64,000 nt of DNA. Origin: Microbacterium stercoris. Lineage in GTDB: Bacteria > Actinomycetota > Actinomycetes > Actinomycetales > Microbacteriaceae. Numbering within the stretch: the stretch's first letter is position 1; every line of letters begins with the position of its first letter. Below, in pieces: positions 7,197 through 19,165 of the stretch. Under the pieces are notes generated by a model. The model saw nothing but the letters and a program-made list of their open reading frames with translations, was not told the origin of the DNA and made no database searches. Location: contig NZ_JAGFOA010000001.1 of NCBI RefSeq assembly GCF_017592545.1, forward strand, positions 248,001 to 312,000, in the 5' to 3' direction. A program made the translations under genes and the position numbers.

Positions 7197-8813
7197 CTAG
7201 AAGTCCACGGTGCGGCCCCCGCGGCCGGCGCCGACGGGGGCGAGCAGGGGAGCGGCCACCTCGGGCCGCTCCGCGGCGGACAGATCCTCCGCGGCGGTCG
7301 CGCGCACCGCGCGCACGGCCGCCCAGTCGCGGATGGCCTGCACATCCTCCGATTGGGTCACCGCCAGCGGGATCATGTTCTCGACCGCGTGCACCAGGTC
7401 GTCGGCCGTGGCGGGGCGACTCGCCGCGAACGCCTCGTACAGCGCCGCGATCACGGCCTGCTCGATCTCGGCGCCCGAGTAGTTCTCGCTCGCGGCGGCG
7501 AGTCGCTCGATCGCCGCCGGGTCGGCTGCGACCTCGTCGAGCCCGTTCCCGCGGCGGGCGCGGGACGCGAGCTGGATGCCCCAGATCACCCGTCGCTCCG
7601 ACAGGGAGGGAAGGTCGACGAAGAAGATCTCGTCGAAGCGGCCCTTGCGCAGGAACTCGGGCGGGAGCTGGTCGATGTTGTTCGCGGTCGCCACGACGAA
7701 CACGGGCTTCGTCTTCTCCTGCAGCCACGTGAGGAAGTATCCGAATACGCGGGCCGACGTGCCGGAGTCGGTGGAGCCCGACACCCCCGAGAAGCCCTTC
7801 TCGATCTCGTCGACCCAGAGGATGCACGGCGAGACCGCCTCGGCGGTCGCGATCGCCGTGCGCAGGTTCTGCTCGCTCGACCCCACGAGGCCGGAGAAGA
7901 TGCGGCCCACGTCGAGGCGCAGCAGCGGCAGTCCCCACGACGCGGCGGTCGCCTTCGCCGTGAGCGACTTGCCGCAGCCGGGCACGCCCGTGATGAGCAC
8001 GCCCTTCGGCGAGGGCAGGCCGAACTCGCGCGCCCTGGCGAGCCACGAGCCCTGGCGACGGCCGAGCCAGCGCTTGAGGTTGCCGAGGCCGCCGACGCCG
8101 TCGAGGTCGAGCCCGGGCTCCAGGAAGTCGAGAAGGCCCGACTTGCGCACCGCCTGGCGCTTCTCGTCGTGCACGACCTCGACGTCGAGGGTCGTGAGCC
8201 GGCCGTCATCGACCATCGCGCGGGCGTAGGCGTTCTCCGCCTCGTGCATCGTGAGCCCCAGCGCCGCATGAACCAGCCGCTCGCGATCGTCGGGGGTGGC
8301 CTCGACCTCGACCTTGCGGTTGGTGGCGATCATGTCGTCGAGCAGCACGCGCAGCTCTTCCGCGGACGGCAGCGGGAACTCGATCAGGGTCGTCAACGTG
8401 TCGAGCTCGGGAGGGATCACCCGCACCGGCGAGGTGAGCACGAGCATGCGCGCCGCCTCACCATGGCGGAAGTCGACCGCGGTCTCACGCGTCTTGCGGA
8501 TGATGGCCGGATCGCCGGGGCGGCCCTCGCCGCCGAAGTGCAGGTGGAGGTCATGGAACACGAAGACCCCGGCGTCGAGTTGATGCGCCGCGTGGTCGAG
8601 CGCCCGGACCGGGCTCGTGGTGCCCTCGACCGCGCCCTCGGTGGGATGCACGAGACCGGTCGCGGTGCTCCACGTCCACACCGGCCGCTTCGTCTTCTGC
8701 CGATCCGCTGCGGAGGTGAGCGCCTGCACGGCGCGCACCTCCTCGCTGGACTCGAGGTAGATCAGCGGCAGTCGCGCCTTGAAGGCCTGATCGAGCGTCG
8801 TCGCGAAGTCCAT
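7197..8813 (-). CDS. Ycf46-like AAA+ ATPase
   Basis: 538 residues. The N-terminal half (about 1-205) is a degenerate AAA-like domain starting [21 protein letters not shown] as in Ycf46. The C-terminal AAA+ module (about 235-480) has Walker A GVPGCGKS (about 276-283), Walker [11 protein letters not shown] and sensor/arginine-finger region [21 protein letters not shown]. Ycf46 proteins are cytoplasmic hexameric-type ATPases; in cyanobacteria one has been linked to carbon uptake control, which does not transfer simply to this heterotroph. Start ATG at 8813 lies 34 nt after the upstream one-TM protein gene; all six genes run the same way. Confidence 0.85.
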   Translation of the reverse strand: MDFATTLDQAFKARLPLIYLESSEEVRAVQALTSAADRQKTKRPVWTWSTATGLVHPTEGAVEGTTSPVRALDHAAHQLDAGVFVFHDLHLHFGGEGRPGDPAIIRKTRETAVDFRHGEAARMLVLTSPVRVIPPELDTLTTLIEFPLPSAEELRVLLDDMIATNRKVEVEATPDDRERLVHAALGLTMHEAENAYARAMVDDGRLTTLDVEVVHDEKRQAVRKSGLLDFLEPGLDLDGVGGLGNLKRWLGRRQGSWLARAREFGLPSPKGVLITGVPGCGKSLTAKATAASWGLPLLRLDVGRIFSGLVGSSEQNLRTAIATAEAVSPCILWVDEIEKGFSGVSGSTDSGTSARVFGYFLTWLQEKTKPVFVVATANNIDQLPPEFLRKGRFDEIFFVDLPSLSERRVIWGIQLASRARRGNGLDEVAADPAAIERLAAASENYSGAEIEQAVIAALYEAFAASRPATADDLVHAVENMIPLAVTQSEDVQAIRDWAAVRAVRATAAEDLSAAERPEVAAPLLAPVGAGRGGRTVDF

Positions 8814-8847
8814 GTGCTCTCCTGCGTCCTGTTCTGGGCGGGCCGGA

Positions 8848-9624
8848 TCAGCCGGCCGTCTCCCCGTCGATCTCGATGGTCCACGCGCCATCCGTCTCGA
8901 TCCGGATGAGGATCGGTCCTTCGTCCCACGAGAAGCGCTGATCGATCGATCCGCTCTCGGTGACGGACGGGCCGTCGCCCGCGGGGGTGAAGGTGTCCAC
9001 GAAGAAGATGCCGTCGCCGCGGTGCACAACGCGCGCGCTGAGGTGGTCGCCCTCGTACAGCAGCAGGGCGTCGCCCTCGCCCGACGAGGCCGCGGTGAGG
9101 CGGCGGGCGTCGATCGGGTCGAGCCGCAGGACGGCATCCTCGTCGGCCTCGATCCACACCTCGAGCTCGGCCGCATCCGCGCGCGGAAGGAGGAAGACCT
9201 GATCTCCGGCCGACGACATGTACCCGATGGAGTCGGGCCAGAAGTACTCGTCGTTCTCGGGGCTCTCGCCGGGCGGAGTGAGCGACACGTCGATCCAGCC
9301 GTCGAATCCCTCGCCCGCGACGAGCTGCTGGATGCGGCCCTCGCGGTCGGTGGGCACGTGGATCACCCCGCCGCCCGCGGGCACCTCGATCGCGCCGTCG
9401 TCGGCGATCGCAAGCTCGCGGGGCTCGGCCCGCTCCCACGGGTAGGCATCCGGGTCATCGGGCCGGAACAGCTCGATCGGGGTGCCCTCGAGCACGCCGA
9501 GGTCATCGAGCGCGCCCCACGCGGTGAACACGGCGACGAGCGCCCCCGCCATCCAGGCGAGCACCGTGAGCACGCGGATGCGGCGCACCACCGGCGCGTC
9601 GAGCGGCGTTCCCCCGTTGCTCAC
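8848..9624 (-). CDS. one-TM protein with large extracytoplasmic domain, first gene of AAA+/radical SAM operon
   Basis: 258 residues from GTG 9624. One hydrophobic helix (LTVLAWMAGALVAVFTAWG, about 18-36) is followed by about 210 residues, acidic and strand-rich, ending ILIRIETDGAWTIEID. I recognise no family. I chose GTG 9624 over the upstream ATG at 9654 because a TAGGAT -10 element (9632-9637) lies seven bases before it and because the ATG would sit inside the terminator hairpin of the previous gene. Its place as promoter-proximal gene suggests it belongs to the same system. Confidence 0.65.
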   Translation of the reverse strand: MSNGGTPLDAPVVRRIRVLTVLAWMAGALVAVFTAWGALDDLGVLEGTPIELFRPDDPDAYPWERAEPRELAIADDGAIEVPAGGGVIHVPTDREGRIQQLVAGEGFDGWIDVSLTPPGESPENDEYFWPDSIGYMSSAGDQVFLLPRADAAELEVWIEADEDAVLRLDPIDARRLTAASSGEGDALLLYEGDHLSARVVHRGDGIFFVDTFTPAGDGPSVTESGSIDQRFSWDEGPILIRIETDGAWTIEIDGETAG

Positions 9625-9631
9625 GGGATCG

Positions 9632-9637
9632 ATCCTA
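9632..9637 (-). promoter_or_regulatory. leaderless promoter of the AAA+/DUF2997/radical SAM/DUF1257 operon
   Basis: TAGGAT lies seven bases before GTG 9624. It is the only promoter-like element seen between 9698 and the operon. Confidence 0.45.
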
Positions 9638-9653
9638 GGACCGTGCGCCGACA

Positions 9654-9676
9654 TGCCCCCGCTGTGCGCGGGGGCA
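9654..9676 (-). terminator. hairpin terminator after the quinone reductase gene
   Basis: TGCCCCCGC (9654-9662) pairs perfectly with 9668-9676 across a 5-nt loop, just downstream of the gene ending at 9698. Confidence 0.5.
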
Positions 9677-9697
9677 GCGGTGCCCGGACGCCGCGGG

Positions 9698-10639
9698 CTA
9701 AGGGAGGACGAGCAGCTTCCCGTCCGCGCCCTCGGACGCGGCCTGCTGCGCGTCGCCCGCGCGCTCGAGCGGGTAGCGCTCGCCGAGCTCGACGTGGAAC
9801 CGGCCGGTGGCGATCAGGGCGAGCGCGACGGGGATGGCCTCGAGGCGCCACGCCTGCTGCTGAGCGGACAGCGGCGTGGGCGATCCGCCGCTGAAGGCGC
9901 GGATGCCGAAGGACGCCGCGTCGGGTCCGCGCACGATGGTCGCGATCCGCGAGCGGTCCTCGAGCAGTTCGAGCGACGCCTCGATCGCCTCATCGGTGCC
10001 CGCGCAGTCGAGGATGGCGGTCACGCCGTCGGGGGCCGCCTGACGCACGCGCTCGACGAGCCCGTCGCCGTACGCGAGCGGCTCCCCACCGAGCGCGATC
10101 ACCCGATCCGCCCGCCGATCGCTCGTGGTGCCCAGCACGCGGGCTCCGGCGAGCGCCGCGAACTGGATCGCGGCCTGGCCCACCGATCCCGAGGCGCCGT
10201 GGATGAGCAGGGTGTCGCCGCCCCGGATGCCCAGCGAGCGAACGGTCTGATAGGCCGTGCCGAAGGGCACGCCCAGGGCCGCGCCGACGGCGGCGGAGAC
10301 CCCGGCGGGTCGCACGAAGACCTTGTGCGCCGGCACGACGACGTCGGTCGCGTACGAGCCGACGATGCCCGTGAAGACCACGGGATCGCCGATCCGGAAG
10401 CCGTCGACATCCGAGCCCACGGCCGTCACGTGGCCCGCGCCGTCGATTCCTGTGCCCCGCGGCTCGGTGATCGGAGGCGTCGGGCGCAGGCCGGAGCGCT
10501 GCTTGGCGTCGATGGGGTTCACGCCCGCCGCCTCGACGCGCACGGCGACTTCGCCGGGAGCCGGGACGGGAACGGGCACCTCGTTCAGGGCGAGCACTTC
10601 GGGTCCGCCGAGCTCGCTGTACTGGATCGCCTTCGCCAT
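9698..10639 (-). CDS. zinc-independent quinone oxidoreductase (MDR superfamily)
   Basis: 313 residues. Motifs are AAGVNPIDAKQRSG near the N-terminus, then GASGSVGQAAIQFAALAGARV, the NADPH-binding Rossmann motif of QOR/MDR reductases. The structural zinc cysteines of alcohol dehydrogenases are absent. Family members reduce quinones or activated alkenes with NADPH in the cytoplasm. ATG at 10639 follows TAGCCT by six bases, so leaderless translation is likely. Monocistronic: a hairpin follows the stop. Confidence 0.85.
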   Translation of the reverse strand: MAKAIQYSELGGPEVLALNEVPVPVPAPGEVAVRVEAAGVNPIDAKQRSGLRPTPPITEPRGTGIDGAGHVTAVGSDVDGFRIGDPVVFTGIVGSYATDVVVPAHKVFVRPAGVSAAVGAALGVPFGTAYQTVRSLGIRGGDTLLIHGASGSVGQAAIQFAALAGARVLGTTSDRRADRVIALGGEPLAYGDGLVERVRQAAPDGVTAILDCAGTDEAIEASLELLEDRSRIATIVRGPDAASFGIRAFSGGSPTPLSAQQQAWRLEAIPVALALIATGRFHVELGERYPLERAGDAQQAASEGADGKLLVLP

Positions 10640-10659
10640 GCGGCCAGGCTAGCGCCGGG

Positions 10660-11475
10660 TCAGACGGCGTGTGCGGGCAGCACGTGGTGGCGCCCGCGCG
10701 GCAGCACCATCGGCGCACCCGACACCGGATCCGGGATGACGGTGGCATCGAGGGCGAACACCTCGGAGATGAGCTCGCTCGTCATGACGTCCGCGGGGGC
10801 GCCGGATGCGATGAGCTCGCCCGCGCGCATCGCGAAGATGTGATCGGCGTAGCGCGCGGCGAGATTCATGTCGTGCAGCACCATCACGATCGTTGTGCCC
10901 TTCGACCGGTTGAGGTCGGTGAGCAGGTCGAGCACCTCGATCTGGTGCGCGACGTCGAGGAACGTGGTGGGCTCATCGAGCAGCAGCACGCCGGTCTCCT
11001 GCGCCAGCGCCATCGCGATCCACACCCGCTGGCGCTGACCCCCCGAGAGCTCGTCCACCGAGCGGTCGGCGAGGTCGGTGATGCCCGTCACCTCGAGGGC
11101 GTCGGCCACGGCGGCGTCGTCCTGGGGCGACCACGAGCGGAACAGCTTCTGGTGGGGATGACGGCCTCGTCCGACGAGATCCGACACCACGATGCCCTCG
11201 GGCGCGATCGGCGACTGCGGGAGCAGGCCGAGGGAGCGCGCGAGCTCCTTCGTGGGAAGCGAGCCGATGCTCTGGCCGTCCAGCAGCACGGCACCCGACT
11301 GGGGGGTGAGGAGCCGCGCGAGCGTCTTCAGCAGGGTGGACTTGCCGCAGGCGTTCGCGCCGACGATGACGCTGATCCGGCCGCTCGGGATCGTCAGGTC
11401 GACGCCCTTCACGATCGGCGTCGCGCTGTAACCGGAGACGAGGCCGGTCGCCTGCAGGGAGATGCCTTCGGTCAC
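10660..11475 (-). CDS. iron-siderophore ABC transporter, ATP-binding protein (FecE/FepC type)
   Basis: 271 residues. Walker [10 protein letters not shown], signature [17 protein letters not shown], Walker [13 protein letters not shown], and switch His in VLHDMN. The [12 protein letters not shown] and GRHPHQKLF segments are typical of the siderophore branch. It powers import by the two permeases encoded just upstream. GTG 11475 overlaps the permease stop by 4 bp. The whole operon (14640 to 10660) is likely iron-repressed through the DtxR-like box. Confidence 0.92.
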   Translation of the reverse strand: MTEGISLQATGLVSGYSATPIVKGVDLTIPSGRISVIVGANACGKSTLLKTLARLLTPQSGAVLLDGQSIGSLPTKELARSLGLLPQSPIAPEGIVVSDLVGRGRHPHQKLFRSWSPQDDAAVADALEVTGITDLADRSVDELSGGQRQRVWIAMALAQETGVLLLDEPTTFLDVAHQIEVLDLLTDLNRSKGTTIVMVLHDMNLAARYADHIFAMRAGELIASGAPADVMTSELISEVFALDATVIPDPVSGAPMVLPRGRHHVLPAHAV

Positions 11476-12551
11476 GACGAGCCTCCGGAGCGGTTGGTGC
11501 GGATGAGCAGGTAGAGCAGATACGGCGCGCCGAGCACGCCGGTGATCACCCCGACGGGGAAGGAGATGTCGAAGGCGAACTGGCCGATCAGGTCGGCCGC
11601 GAGCACCAGGATGGCGCCCATCAGCGCGGCCGGGATCGTGAGCGTTGTGCCGGGGCCCACGATGCGAGCGGCGATGGGGCCCGCGAGGAACGCGACGAAC
11701 GCGATCGGTCCGGTGGTGGCGGTCGCGAAGCAGGCCAGGGCGACCGCGGCGACGATGAGCAGCAGGCGCGTGCGGTCGACCCGGACGCCGAGCGCGCGCG
11801 CGGAGGCGTCGCCGAGCTCCAGGGCGCGCAGCTCGCGCGACAGCAGCAGGATCAGCGGCAGCAGCACCGCCGCGGCGAGCGCGAGCGGGGGCAGGTTGTC
11901 CCACTTCGAGCCGTTGAGGCTGCCGGTGAGCCAGCGCATCGCCGTGGAGATGTCCGCATCGCTCGCGCGCTGGATCAGATAGGCCACGACCGCGTCGAGC
12001 ATCGCGCCGATGCCGATGCCGATCAGGATGAGCCGGCCGCCGGTCGACTCCCCGCCGCGTGCGGCGATGTAGATGAGGGCGGCGGTGACGATGCCCGCGA
12101 TCAGCGCGAACGCCGTGGTGGCTCCGACGCTCCAGTGCAGGATCACGAGGCTGAGGACAGCGGCGGCGCTCGCGCCGGAGGTGATGCCGATGACGTCGGG
12201 GCTCGCGAGCGGGTTGCGCAGCATCGTCTGGAAGGTGGTGCCGGCGACGCCGAAGGCGATGCCCGCGAGCACTCCCGTGATCATCCGGGGGATGCGGAGC
12301 GAGCCGACGGTGAAGGAGGCGCCGGCGACCTTCTCGCCGAGGATCACACGGATCACGTCGTCGACGGGATAGATCGTGTTCCCGAGCATGACGCACGCGC
12401 CCATGAGCACAAGCAGCACGGCGACGAGGGAGCCGAGGGCGATGCCGCGGCGACGCGTGCGGCGGCGGCGGCCCAGGTGAACGAGCGCGGTGGCGTCGGT
12501 CGGAGCCGCCGTGGCGGCGCCGAGCGCGGTGTCGCTGAGGGAGAGCGCCAT
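11472..12551 (-). CDS. iron-siderophore ABC transporter permease (FecCD family), second
   Basis: 359 residues and about ten membrane helices. [38 protein letters not shown] is represented by the conserved [13 protein letters not shown], and [16 protein letters not shown] is the loop contacting the ATPase. It forms a heterodimeric channel with the product of 12551-13606. ATG 12551 shares its base with the stop of the preceding gene (TGATG), so translation is coupled. Confidence 0.92.
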   Translation of the reverse strand: MALSLSDTALGAATAAPTDATALVHLGRRRRTRRRGIALGSLVAVLLVLMGACVMLGNTIYPVDDVIRVILGEKVAGASFTVGSLRIPRMITGVLAGIAFGVAGTTFQTMLRNPLASPDVIGITSGASAAAVLSLVILHWSVGATTAFALIAGIVTAALIYIAARGGESTGGRLILIGIGIGAMLDAVVAYLIQRASDADISTAMRWLTGSLNGSKWDNLPPLALAAAVLLPLILLLSRELRALELGDASARALGVRVDRTRLLLIVAAVALACFATATTGPIAFVAFLAGPIAARIVGPGTTLTIPAALMGAILVLAADLIGQFAFDISFPVGVITGVLGAPYLLYLLIRTNRSGGSS

Positions 12552-13606
12552 CAGAGGGCCCTCATCCGGGTGCGGCGGGCGATGATGACGAGGATCGGTG
12601 CGCCGACGAACGCCGTCACGATTCCCGCCTCGACCTCGCCGGGGGAGCCGATGAGGCGCCCGATCGTGTCGGACACGGTGAGCAGCGCGGCCCCGCCGAG
12701 TGCGCAGATGGGCAGCAGCCACCGCTGATCCGGACCGAAGATGAGGCGCGCGACGTGGGGGATCATCAGGCCCACGAAGGCGATGGGTCCGGCGATCGCC
12801 GTCACGGCGGCGCACAGGATGACACCCGCAGCCGAGGCGATGAGGCGACCCGCGGTGACGTTGACGCCCAGACCGGTGGCGACCTCGTCGCCGAGAGCGA
12901 GGGCGTTCAGCGTGGGCGCGCAGAGGAAGGCGACGGCCGCGGCGACGACGAGGAGGGGCGTGATGAGACCGAGTGAGCTCCAGTCGGCGCCGGCGACGCC
13001 GCCGACCTGCCAGAACCGGAACGCGTCCATGGCCGCGATGCGCGGCAGCAGGACGGCGCTCACGAGCGAGGAGAGCGCGGCGGTGGTGGCCGCGCCCGCG
13101 AGCGCGAGCTTGATGGGGGTGGATCCGCCCGGGCCGAGCGACCCGACGACGTACACGAAGACCGCCGCCAGGGTGCCGCCGACGAGGGCGAGCACCAGGT
13201 ACTGCCACGTCGCGTTGATGCCGAGGAACGCGATGCCGCAGACCACGAAGAGCGCGGCGCCGGTGTTGACACCCAGGATGCCCGGATCGGCGATGGGGTT
13301 GCGCGTCACCGCCTGCATGACGGCACCGGAGAGCCCGAGCGCGGCGCCGGCGATGAGGGCGAGCACCGTGCGGGGGATGCGCTCCTGCACCGCGATCGCG
13401 CCGATCTGCTGTGCGGTTCGCCCCTCGAACCAGGCGCTGAGCCCGTCGAGGACTTCCTGGAGCGTGACCCAGCGCGATCCGAGGGCGAGGGAGAGCACGA
13501 CGGAGAGGGCCACGACCGCGATCGTCGCCAGAAGGAACGCGCCGCGACGGCGTGCGGCCGGCGCAGGGCCGACCGCACGCCGTCGCGTCTCGGCGAGAGA
13601 GGTCAC
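12551..13606 (-). CDS. iron-siderophore ABC transporter permease (FecCD family), first
   Basis: 351 residues, about ten membrane helices. Conserved [18 protein letters not shown] and [15 protein letters not shown] are FecCD hallmarks. GTG 13606 overlaps the stop of the binding-protein gene by 4 bp. It pairs with the adjacent permease to import ferric siderophore delivered by the lipoprotein. Confidence 0.92.
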   Translation of the reverse strand: MTSLAETRRRAVGPAPAARRRGAFLLATIAVVALSVVLSLALGSRWVTLQEVLDGLSAWFEGRTAQQIGAIAVQERIPRTVLALIAGAALGLSGAVMQAVTRNPIADPGILGVNTGAALFVVCGIAFLGINATWQYLVLALVGGTLAAVFVYVVGSLGPGGSTPIKLALAGAATTAALSSLVSAVLLPRIAAMDAFRFWQVGGVAGADWSSLGLITPLLVVAAAVAFLCAPTLNALALGDEVATGLGVNVTAGRLIASAAGVILCAAVTAIAGPIAFVGLMIPHVARLIFGPDQRWLLPICALGGAALLTVSDTIGRLIGSPGEVEAGIVTAFVGAPILVIIARRTRMRAL

Positions 13607-14640
13607 TTGACCTTCGAGGCCGCGTCGTCGAGGAGACCGACGTACTCGTCGAGCATCCACGGGATCGACAGGGCCGTCGGGGAGACGGCGCCGCTGAGGT
13701 CGTCGCCGGCTCCGACCGGCACGACCGCGCCGTTCTGGACGGCGGGAAGCGTGCTCCACAGGGGGTCGGCCTGAAGCGCCGGAAGAAGCGTCTCGTCGCC
13801 GTAGGCCACGATCACATCGACGTCGGCGAGCTTGTCGACGTTCTCCGCCGCGATGTCGAGGTAGAAGGTCCCGGCGTCGTCGGCCTCCTTGGCGGCCTCG
13901 GGCACTTCGAAGCCGAGGTCGGACAGGAACGCGGCGCGCGAGTCGCCCGTGGCGTAGACCGACGTGGTCGACAGGTCGGCCGGGTTCAGGTAGAGGAAGG
14001 CGGCGGACTTGCCTGCGAAGTCGGCGTCGGCCGTCGCGTCGGCGATCTGCTGCTCCAGATCGGCCACGAGGTCCTCGCCCTCGGCGGCCAGGCCGAGGCC
14101 CTTGGCGTTGGTCAGGATGCTGTCGCGCCACGGCGTGTACCAGGCGACGCCCGGGTAGGCCACCGTCGGGGCGATCTCGCTGAGCGTGGCGTACTCCTCC
14201 TCGGTCGGGCCCGAGTAGGCCGCGAGGATGACATCGGGCTGCGTGTCGGCGATGGCCTCGAAGTCGATGCCGTCTGCGGTCGAGAAGACCACCGGCTGCT
14301 CGGCGCCCAGCTTCTCGTACGCGTCGGCGGTCCACTCGTAGACGCCGAGGCCGTCCGATCCGTCCATCGACCAGGTCTGGTCGTCGACGCCCACGGGCGC
14401 GACGCCGAGCGCGAGAGCCACGTCCATGTTGCCCCAGCCGATCGTGGCGACGCGCTCCGGCGCCTTCTCGATCACGGTGGTGCCGAGAGTGTGCTTGACC
14501 TCGACCGGGAAGGTGCCCTTCCCGCCGGCGGCGGTCGTCGACTCGGCGGCGGGCGCCTCGGACGAGCTCGCGCAGGCGGCGAGTGAGACGGTCAGGGCGG
14601 CGGTAGCGACGGTCGCGCCGAGGATGCGGGTGATGCGCAA
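13603..14640 (-). CDS. iron-siderophore substrate-binding lipoprotein
   Basis: 345 residues. The lipoprotein signal is LRITRILGATVATAALTVSLAAC with lipidated Cys23 (LAAC lipobox). The periplasmic-binding fold type III contains RVATIGWGNMDVALALGV and a long connecting helix. I place the start at TTG 14640, preceded by GAAGGG, because this gives a standard signal peptide; GTG 14679 would add 13 hydrophilic residues before it. First gene of the siderophore uptake operon. Confidence 0.88.
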   Translation of the reverse strand: MRITRILGATVATAALTVSLAACASSSEAPAAESTTAAGGKGTFPVEVKHTLGTTVIEKAPERVATIGWGNMDVALALGVAPVGVDDQTWSMDGSDGLGVYEWTADAYEKLGAEQPVVFSTADGIDFEAIADTQPDVILAAYSGPTEEEYATLSEIAPTVAYPGVAWYTPWRDSILTNAKGLGLAAEGEDLVADLEQQIADATADADFAGKSAAFLYLNPADLSTTSVYATGDSRAAFLSDLGFEVPEAAKEADDAGTFYLDIAAENVDKLADVDVIVAYGDETLLPALQADPLWSTLPAVQNGAVVPVGAGDDLSGAVSPTALSIPWMLDEYVGLLDDAASKVK

Positions 14641-14694
14641 GGGAGATCCCTTCGAAAGCGTGTGCGGGGACGTCCTCACCCGATGCTGTGGCGG

Positions 14695-14713
14695 TGAGGC
14701 ATGCCTAACTTAG
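14695..14713 (-). promoter_or_regulatory. DtxR/IdeR-type iron box
   Basis: On the minus strand the 19 bases read CTAAGTTAGGCATGCCTCA, with a near-perfect inner palindrome TTAGGCATGCCTCA. About 12 of 19 positions agree with the classical DtxR consensus as I remember it. It sits 55 nt before the binding-protein start and predicts repression by Fe(II)-DtxR. Confidence 0.6.
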
Positions 14714-14771
14714 CATCCCCTAACTACCGTTTCGAACCGGATCCGTCACAGAGCTTCGCGGTCGAAGGACA

Positions 14772-14805
14772 GCGGCCCCGGTCCTCCAGTGAGGACCGGG
14801 GCCGC
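14772..14805 (-). terminator. terminator of icd
   Basis: A perfect 15-bp stem (14772-14786 with 14791-14805) has the 4-nt loop CAGT, 17 nt downstream of the icd stop. Confidence 0.8.
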
Positions 14806-14821
14806 CGCGCGGGCGAGCGCC

Positions 14822-17101
<2,280 letters not shown>

Positions 17102-17176
17102 TCAATCCGCCTCCGCGCATTGACCATGACCTACAACCCCCTGGGCATCCGCGCGCCGGCGTGAGACGCTCCGGGC

Positions 17177-18505
17177 ATGACCGACGCCTCGATGACGACG
17201 CCCGCCGCCCCGCGCGATGCCTACGTGGTGGGCGGAAACAGGATTCCGTTCGCTCGCGCCGGCAGGCGGTATGCGGACGCCTCCAACCAGGAGATGTTCA
17301 CGGCCGCCCTCGAAGGACTCGTCGCGCGGTTCGGCCTCGAGGGCGAACGGCTCGGCGAGGTCGCGGGCGGTGCCGTGCTGAAGCACTCGCGCGACTTCAA
17401 CCTGATCCGCGAGAGCGTGCTGGGATCCTCGCTGTCGCCGCAGACGCCGGCGTACGACCTGCAGCAGGCGTGCGCGACGGGTCTCGAGGCCGCGATCGCG
17501 GTGTCGAACAAGATCCGCCTCGGCCAGATCGAGTCGGGCGTCGCAGGAGGCGCCGACTCGATCTCGGATGCGCCGATCGCCGTCAGCGAGGGGCTGCGCC
17601 GGGTGCTCCTGAAGGTGTCGCACGCGAAGACCCTGGGGGAGCGGCTGAAGGCGCTCGCCGCCCTGCGTCCCGCCGACCTCAAGCCGCTGTCGCCCTCGAC
17701 CGACGAGCCGCGCACGGGCCTGTCGATGGGCGAGCACCAGGCGATCACCACCGCGAAGTGGCGCATCACACGCGAGGCCCAGGACGAGATCGCCCTCCGC
17801 AGCCACCAGGGTCTCGCCGCCGCCTGGGAGAGCGGGTTCTTCGACGACCTCGTCACGCCGTTCCGGGGGCTGACCCGAGACGACAATCTGCGCGCCGACA
17901 CCTCGATGGACAAGCTCGCGGCGCTGTCGCCCGTGTTCGGGCGGCGGCTGCTCGAGGCGCGGCCGACCATGACCGCGGGCAACTCGACGCCCCTCACCGA
18001 CGGCGCCTCGGCCGTGCTGCTGGCGTCGCGGGAGTGGGCCGCCGAGCGTGACCTGCCGGTGCTGGCCCGTGTGGTGGACGCCGAGACCGCCGCGGTCGAC
18101 TTCGTCGGCGGACACGAGGGTCTGCTGATGGCGCCGGCCCACGCCGTGCCCCGCCTTCTCGATCGCAACGGGCTGACGTTCGACGACATCCACTTCTTCG
18201 AGATCCACGAGGCCTTCGCCTCCACGGTGCTCACCACCCTGGCCGCGTGGGAGGACGCCGAATGGTGCCGCACCGAACTCGGTCGCGAGGCACCGCTCGG
18301 ATCCATCGACCGATCGCGTCTGAACGTCAACGGCTCCTCGCTCGCGGCCGGCCACCCGTTCGCCGCCACCGGCGGGCGCATCCTGGCCACCGCCGCCAAG
18401 CTCGTCGCGCAGCGCGCCGCCGAGACTGGTGGCCCCGTGCGTGCGCTCATCTCGATCTGCGCGGCCGGCGGGCTCGGAGCCACCGCCATCCTCGAATCGG
18501 TCTGA
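17177..18505 (+). CDS. acetyl-CoA C-acyltransferase (thiolase)
   Basis: 442 residues. The acylated cysteine lies in DLQQACATGLEA, followed by the active-site HEAFAST, the NVNGSSLAAGHPFAATGGR loop and the second cysteine in ALISICAAGGLG. It performs thiolytic cleavage in fatty acid beta-oxidation or the reverse condensation; the FadI-like length and loop favour the degradative type. No acyl-CoA dehydrogenase or FadB partner lies beside it. ATG 17177 may be leaderless (GACGCT six bases upstream). Confidence 0.9.
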   Translation: MTDASMTTPAAPRDAYVVGGNRIPFARAGRRYADASNQEMFTAALEGLVARFGLEGERLGEVAGGAVLKHSRDFNLIRESVLGSSLSPQTPAYDLQQACATGLEAAIAVSNKIRLGQIESGVAGGADSISDAPIAVSEGLRRVLLKVSHAKTLGERLKALAALRPADLKPLSPSTDEPRTGLSMGEHQAITTAKWRITREAQDEIALRSHQGLAAAWESGFFDDLVTPFRGLTRDDNLRADTSMDKLAALSPVFGRRLLEARPTMTAGNSTPLTDGASAVLLASREWAAERDLPVLARVVDAETAAVDFVGGHEGLLMAPAHAVPRLLDRNGLTFDDIHFFEIHEAFASTVLTTLAAWEDAEWCRTELGREAPLGSIDRSRLNVNGSSLAAGHPFAATGGRILATAAKLVAQRAAETGGPVRALISICAAGGLGATAILESV

Positions 18506-18558
18506 CGCCGCGGGCCCACGACGGGCGCACATCCTTCTTCGCGGCCACCCATCCACAG

Positions 18559-18592
18559 CGCGAGCGCACATCCTGCGGGATGTGCGCTCGCG
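18559..18592 (+). terminator. thiolase terminator
   Basis: A perfect 15-bp stem (18559-18573 with 18578-18592) with loop TGCG. A partial copy of its arm (GCGCACATCC) also occurs about 35 bases upstream. Confidence 0.7.
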
Positions 18593-18654
18593 ACGTGCAT
18601 GCGCCCCGACGCGTCGTCCGGTGGGGGTGGGACTCGATGGGGTTGGATCGAGGA

Positions 18655-19122
18655 ATGACCTGGAGCCTGCGACGGAGCACAGCCGCGGACGCCGCGTGGA
18701 TCGCCGAGCTGCGGGCCGCGGTGATGCGGGCCGACCTGGAGCGACTCGGCGTCTTCGACGCTGGGCGGGTACGTGAACGGTTCCTCGGCGCATTCGAGCC
18801 GAAGGACACTCGCGTGATCGTGGTGGACGGCCGGGATGCGGGATCCATCGCGCTCCGCTCCGCAGACGACGGCTGGTGGATCGAGCACTTCTACCTGCGG
18901 AGCGATCTGCAAGGGAGGGGAATCGGATCGGCCGTTTTCGCGACGATACTCGCCGAGGTTCCGGCCGGCGACCCGATCCGCATCAACGTGCTGCAGGGCA
19001 GTCCCGCTCGCGGCCTCTACGACCGACACGGCTTTGTGTCGGAGCGTCAGGATCCGGTCGATGTCTTCCTGGTGCGCGTGGCGCGCGCGACGGAGGCCCC
19101 CCGGCGAACGACGAGTCGCTGA
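18655..19122 (+). CDS. GNAT family N-acetyltransferase
   Basis: 155 residues. WIEHFYLRSDLQGRGIGSAVF holds the acetyl-CoA pyrophosphate-binding motif (QGRGIG), and GLYDRHGFVSERQ is the C-terminal GNAT strand-helix. Substrate unknown. ATG 18655 was preferred to the upstream ATG 18637 because homologous GNAT folds start near MTWSLRRSTAAD and because TTGGAT lies six bases before it. Converges with hrpA. Confidence 0.82.
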   Translation: MTWSLRRSTAADAAWIAELRAAVMRADLERLGVFDAGRVRERFLGAFEPKDTRVIVVDGRDAGSIALRSADDGWWIEHFYLRSDLQGRGIGSAVFATILAEVPAGDPIRINVLQGSPARGLYDRHGFVSERQDPVDVFLVRVARATEAPRRTTSR

Positions 19123-19165
19123 CCGGCACCGCACTCTGCGGGCAGGTGGCGGCCCACGACGGGCG

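Noticed and set aside
9625..9654. N-terminal extension MSAHGPRIDP for the one-TM protein
   Set aside because: The ATG at 9654 overlaps the hairpin of the preceding gene and the leaderless -10 lies inside the extension, so GTG 9624 is more likely.
14641..14679. GTG 14679 as start of the siderophore-binding protein
   Set aside because: It would put 13 hydrophilic residues before an otherwise standard lipoprotein signal; TTG 14640 has a ribosome-binding site.
18506..18654. Insertion-sequence end or small RNA suggested by repeated GCGCACATCC
   Set aside because: The copies are explained by the arms of one terminator hairpin plus a single nearby partial copy; no transposase or flanking target duplication.
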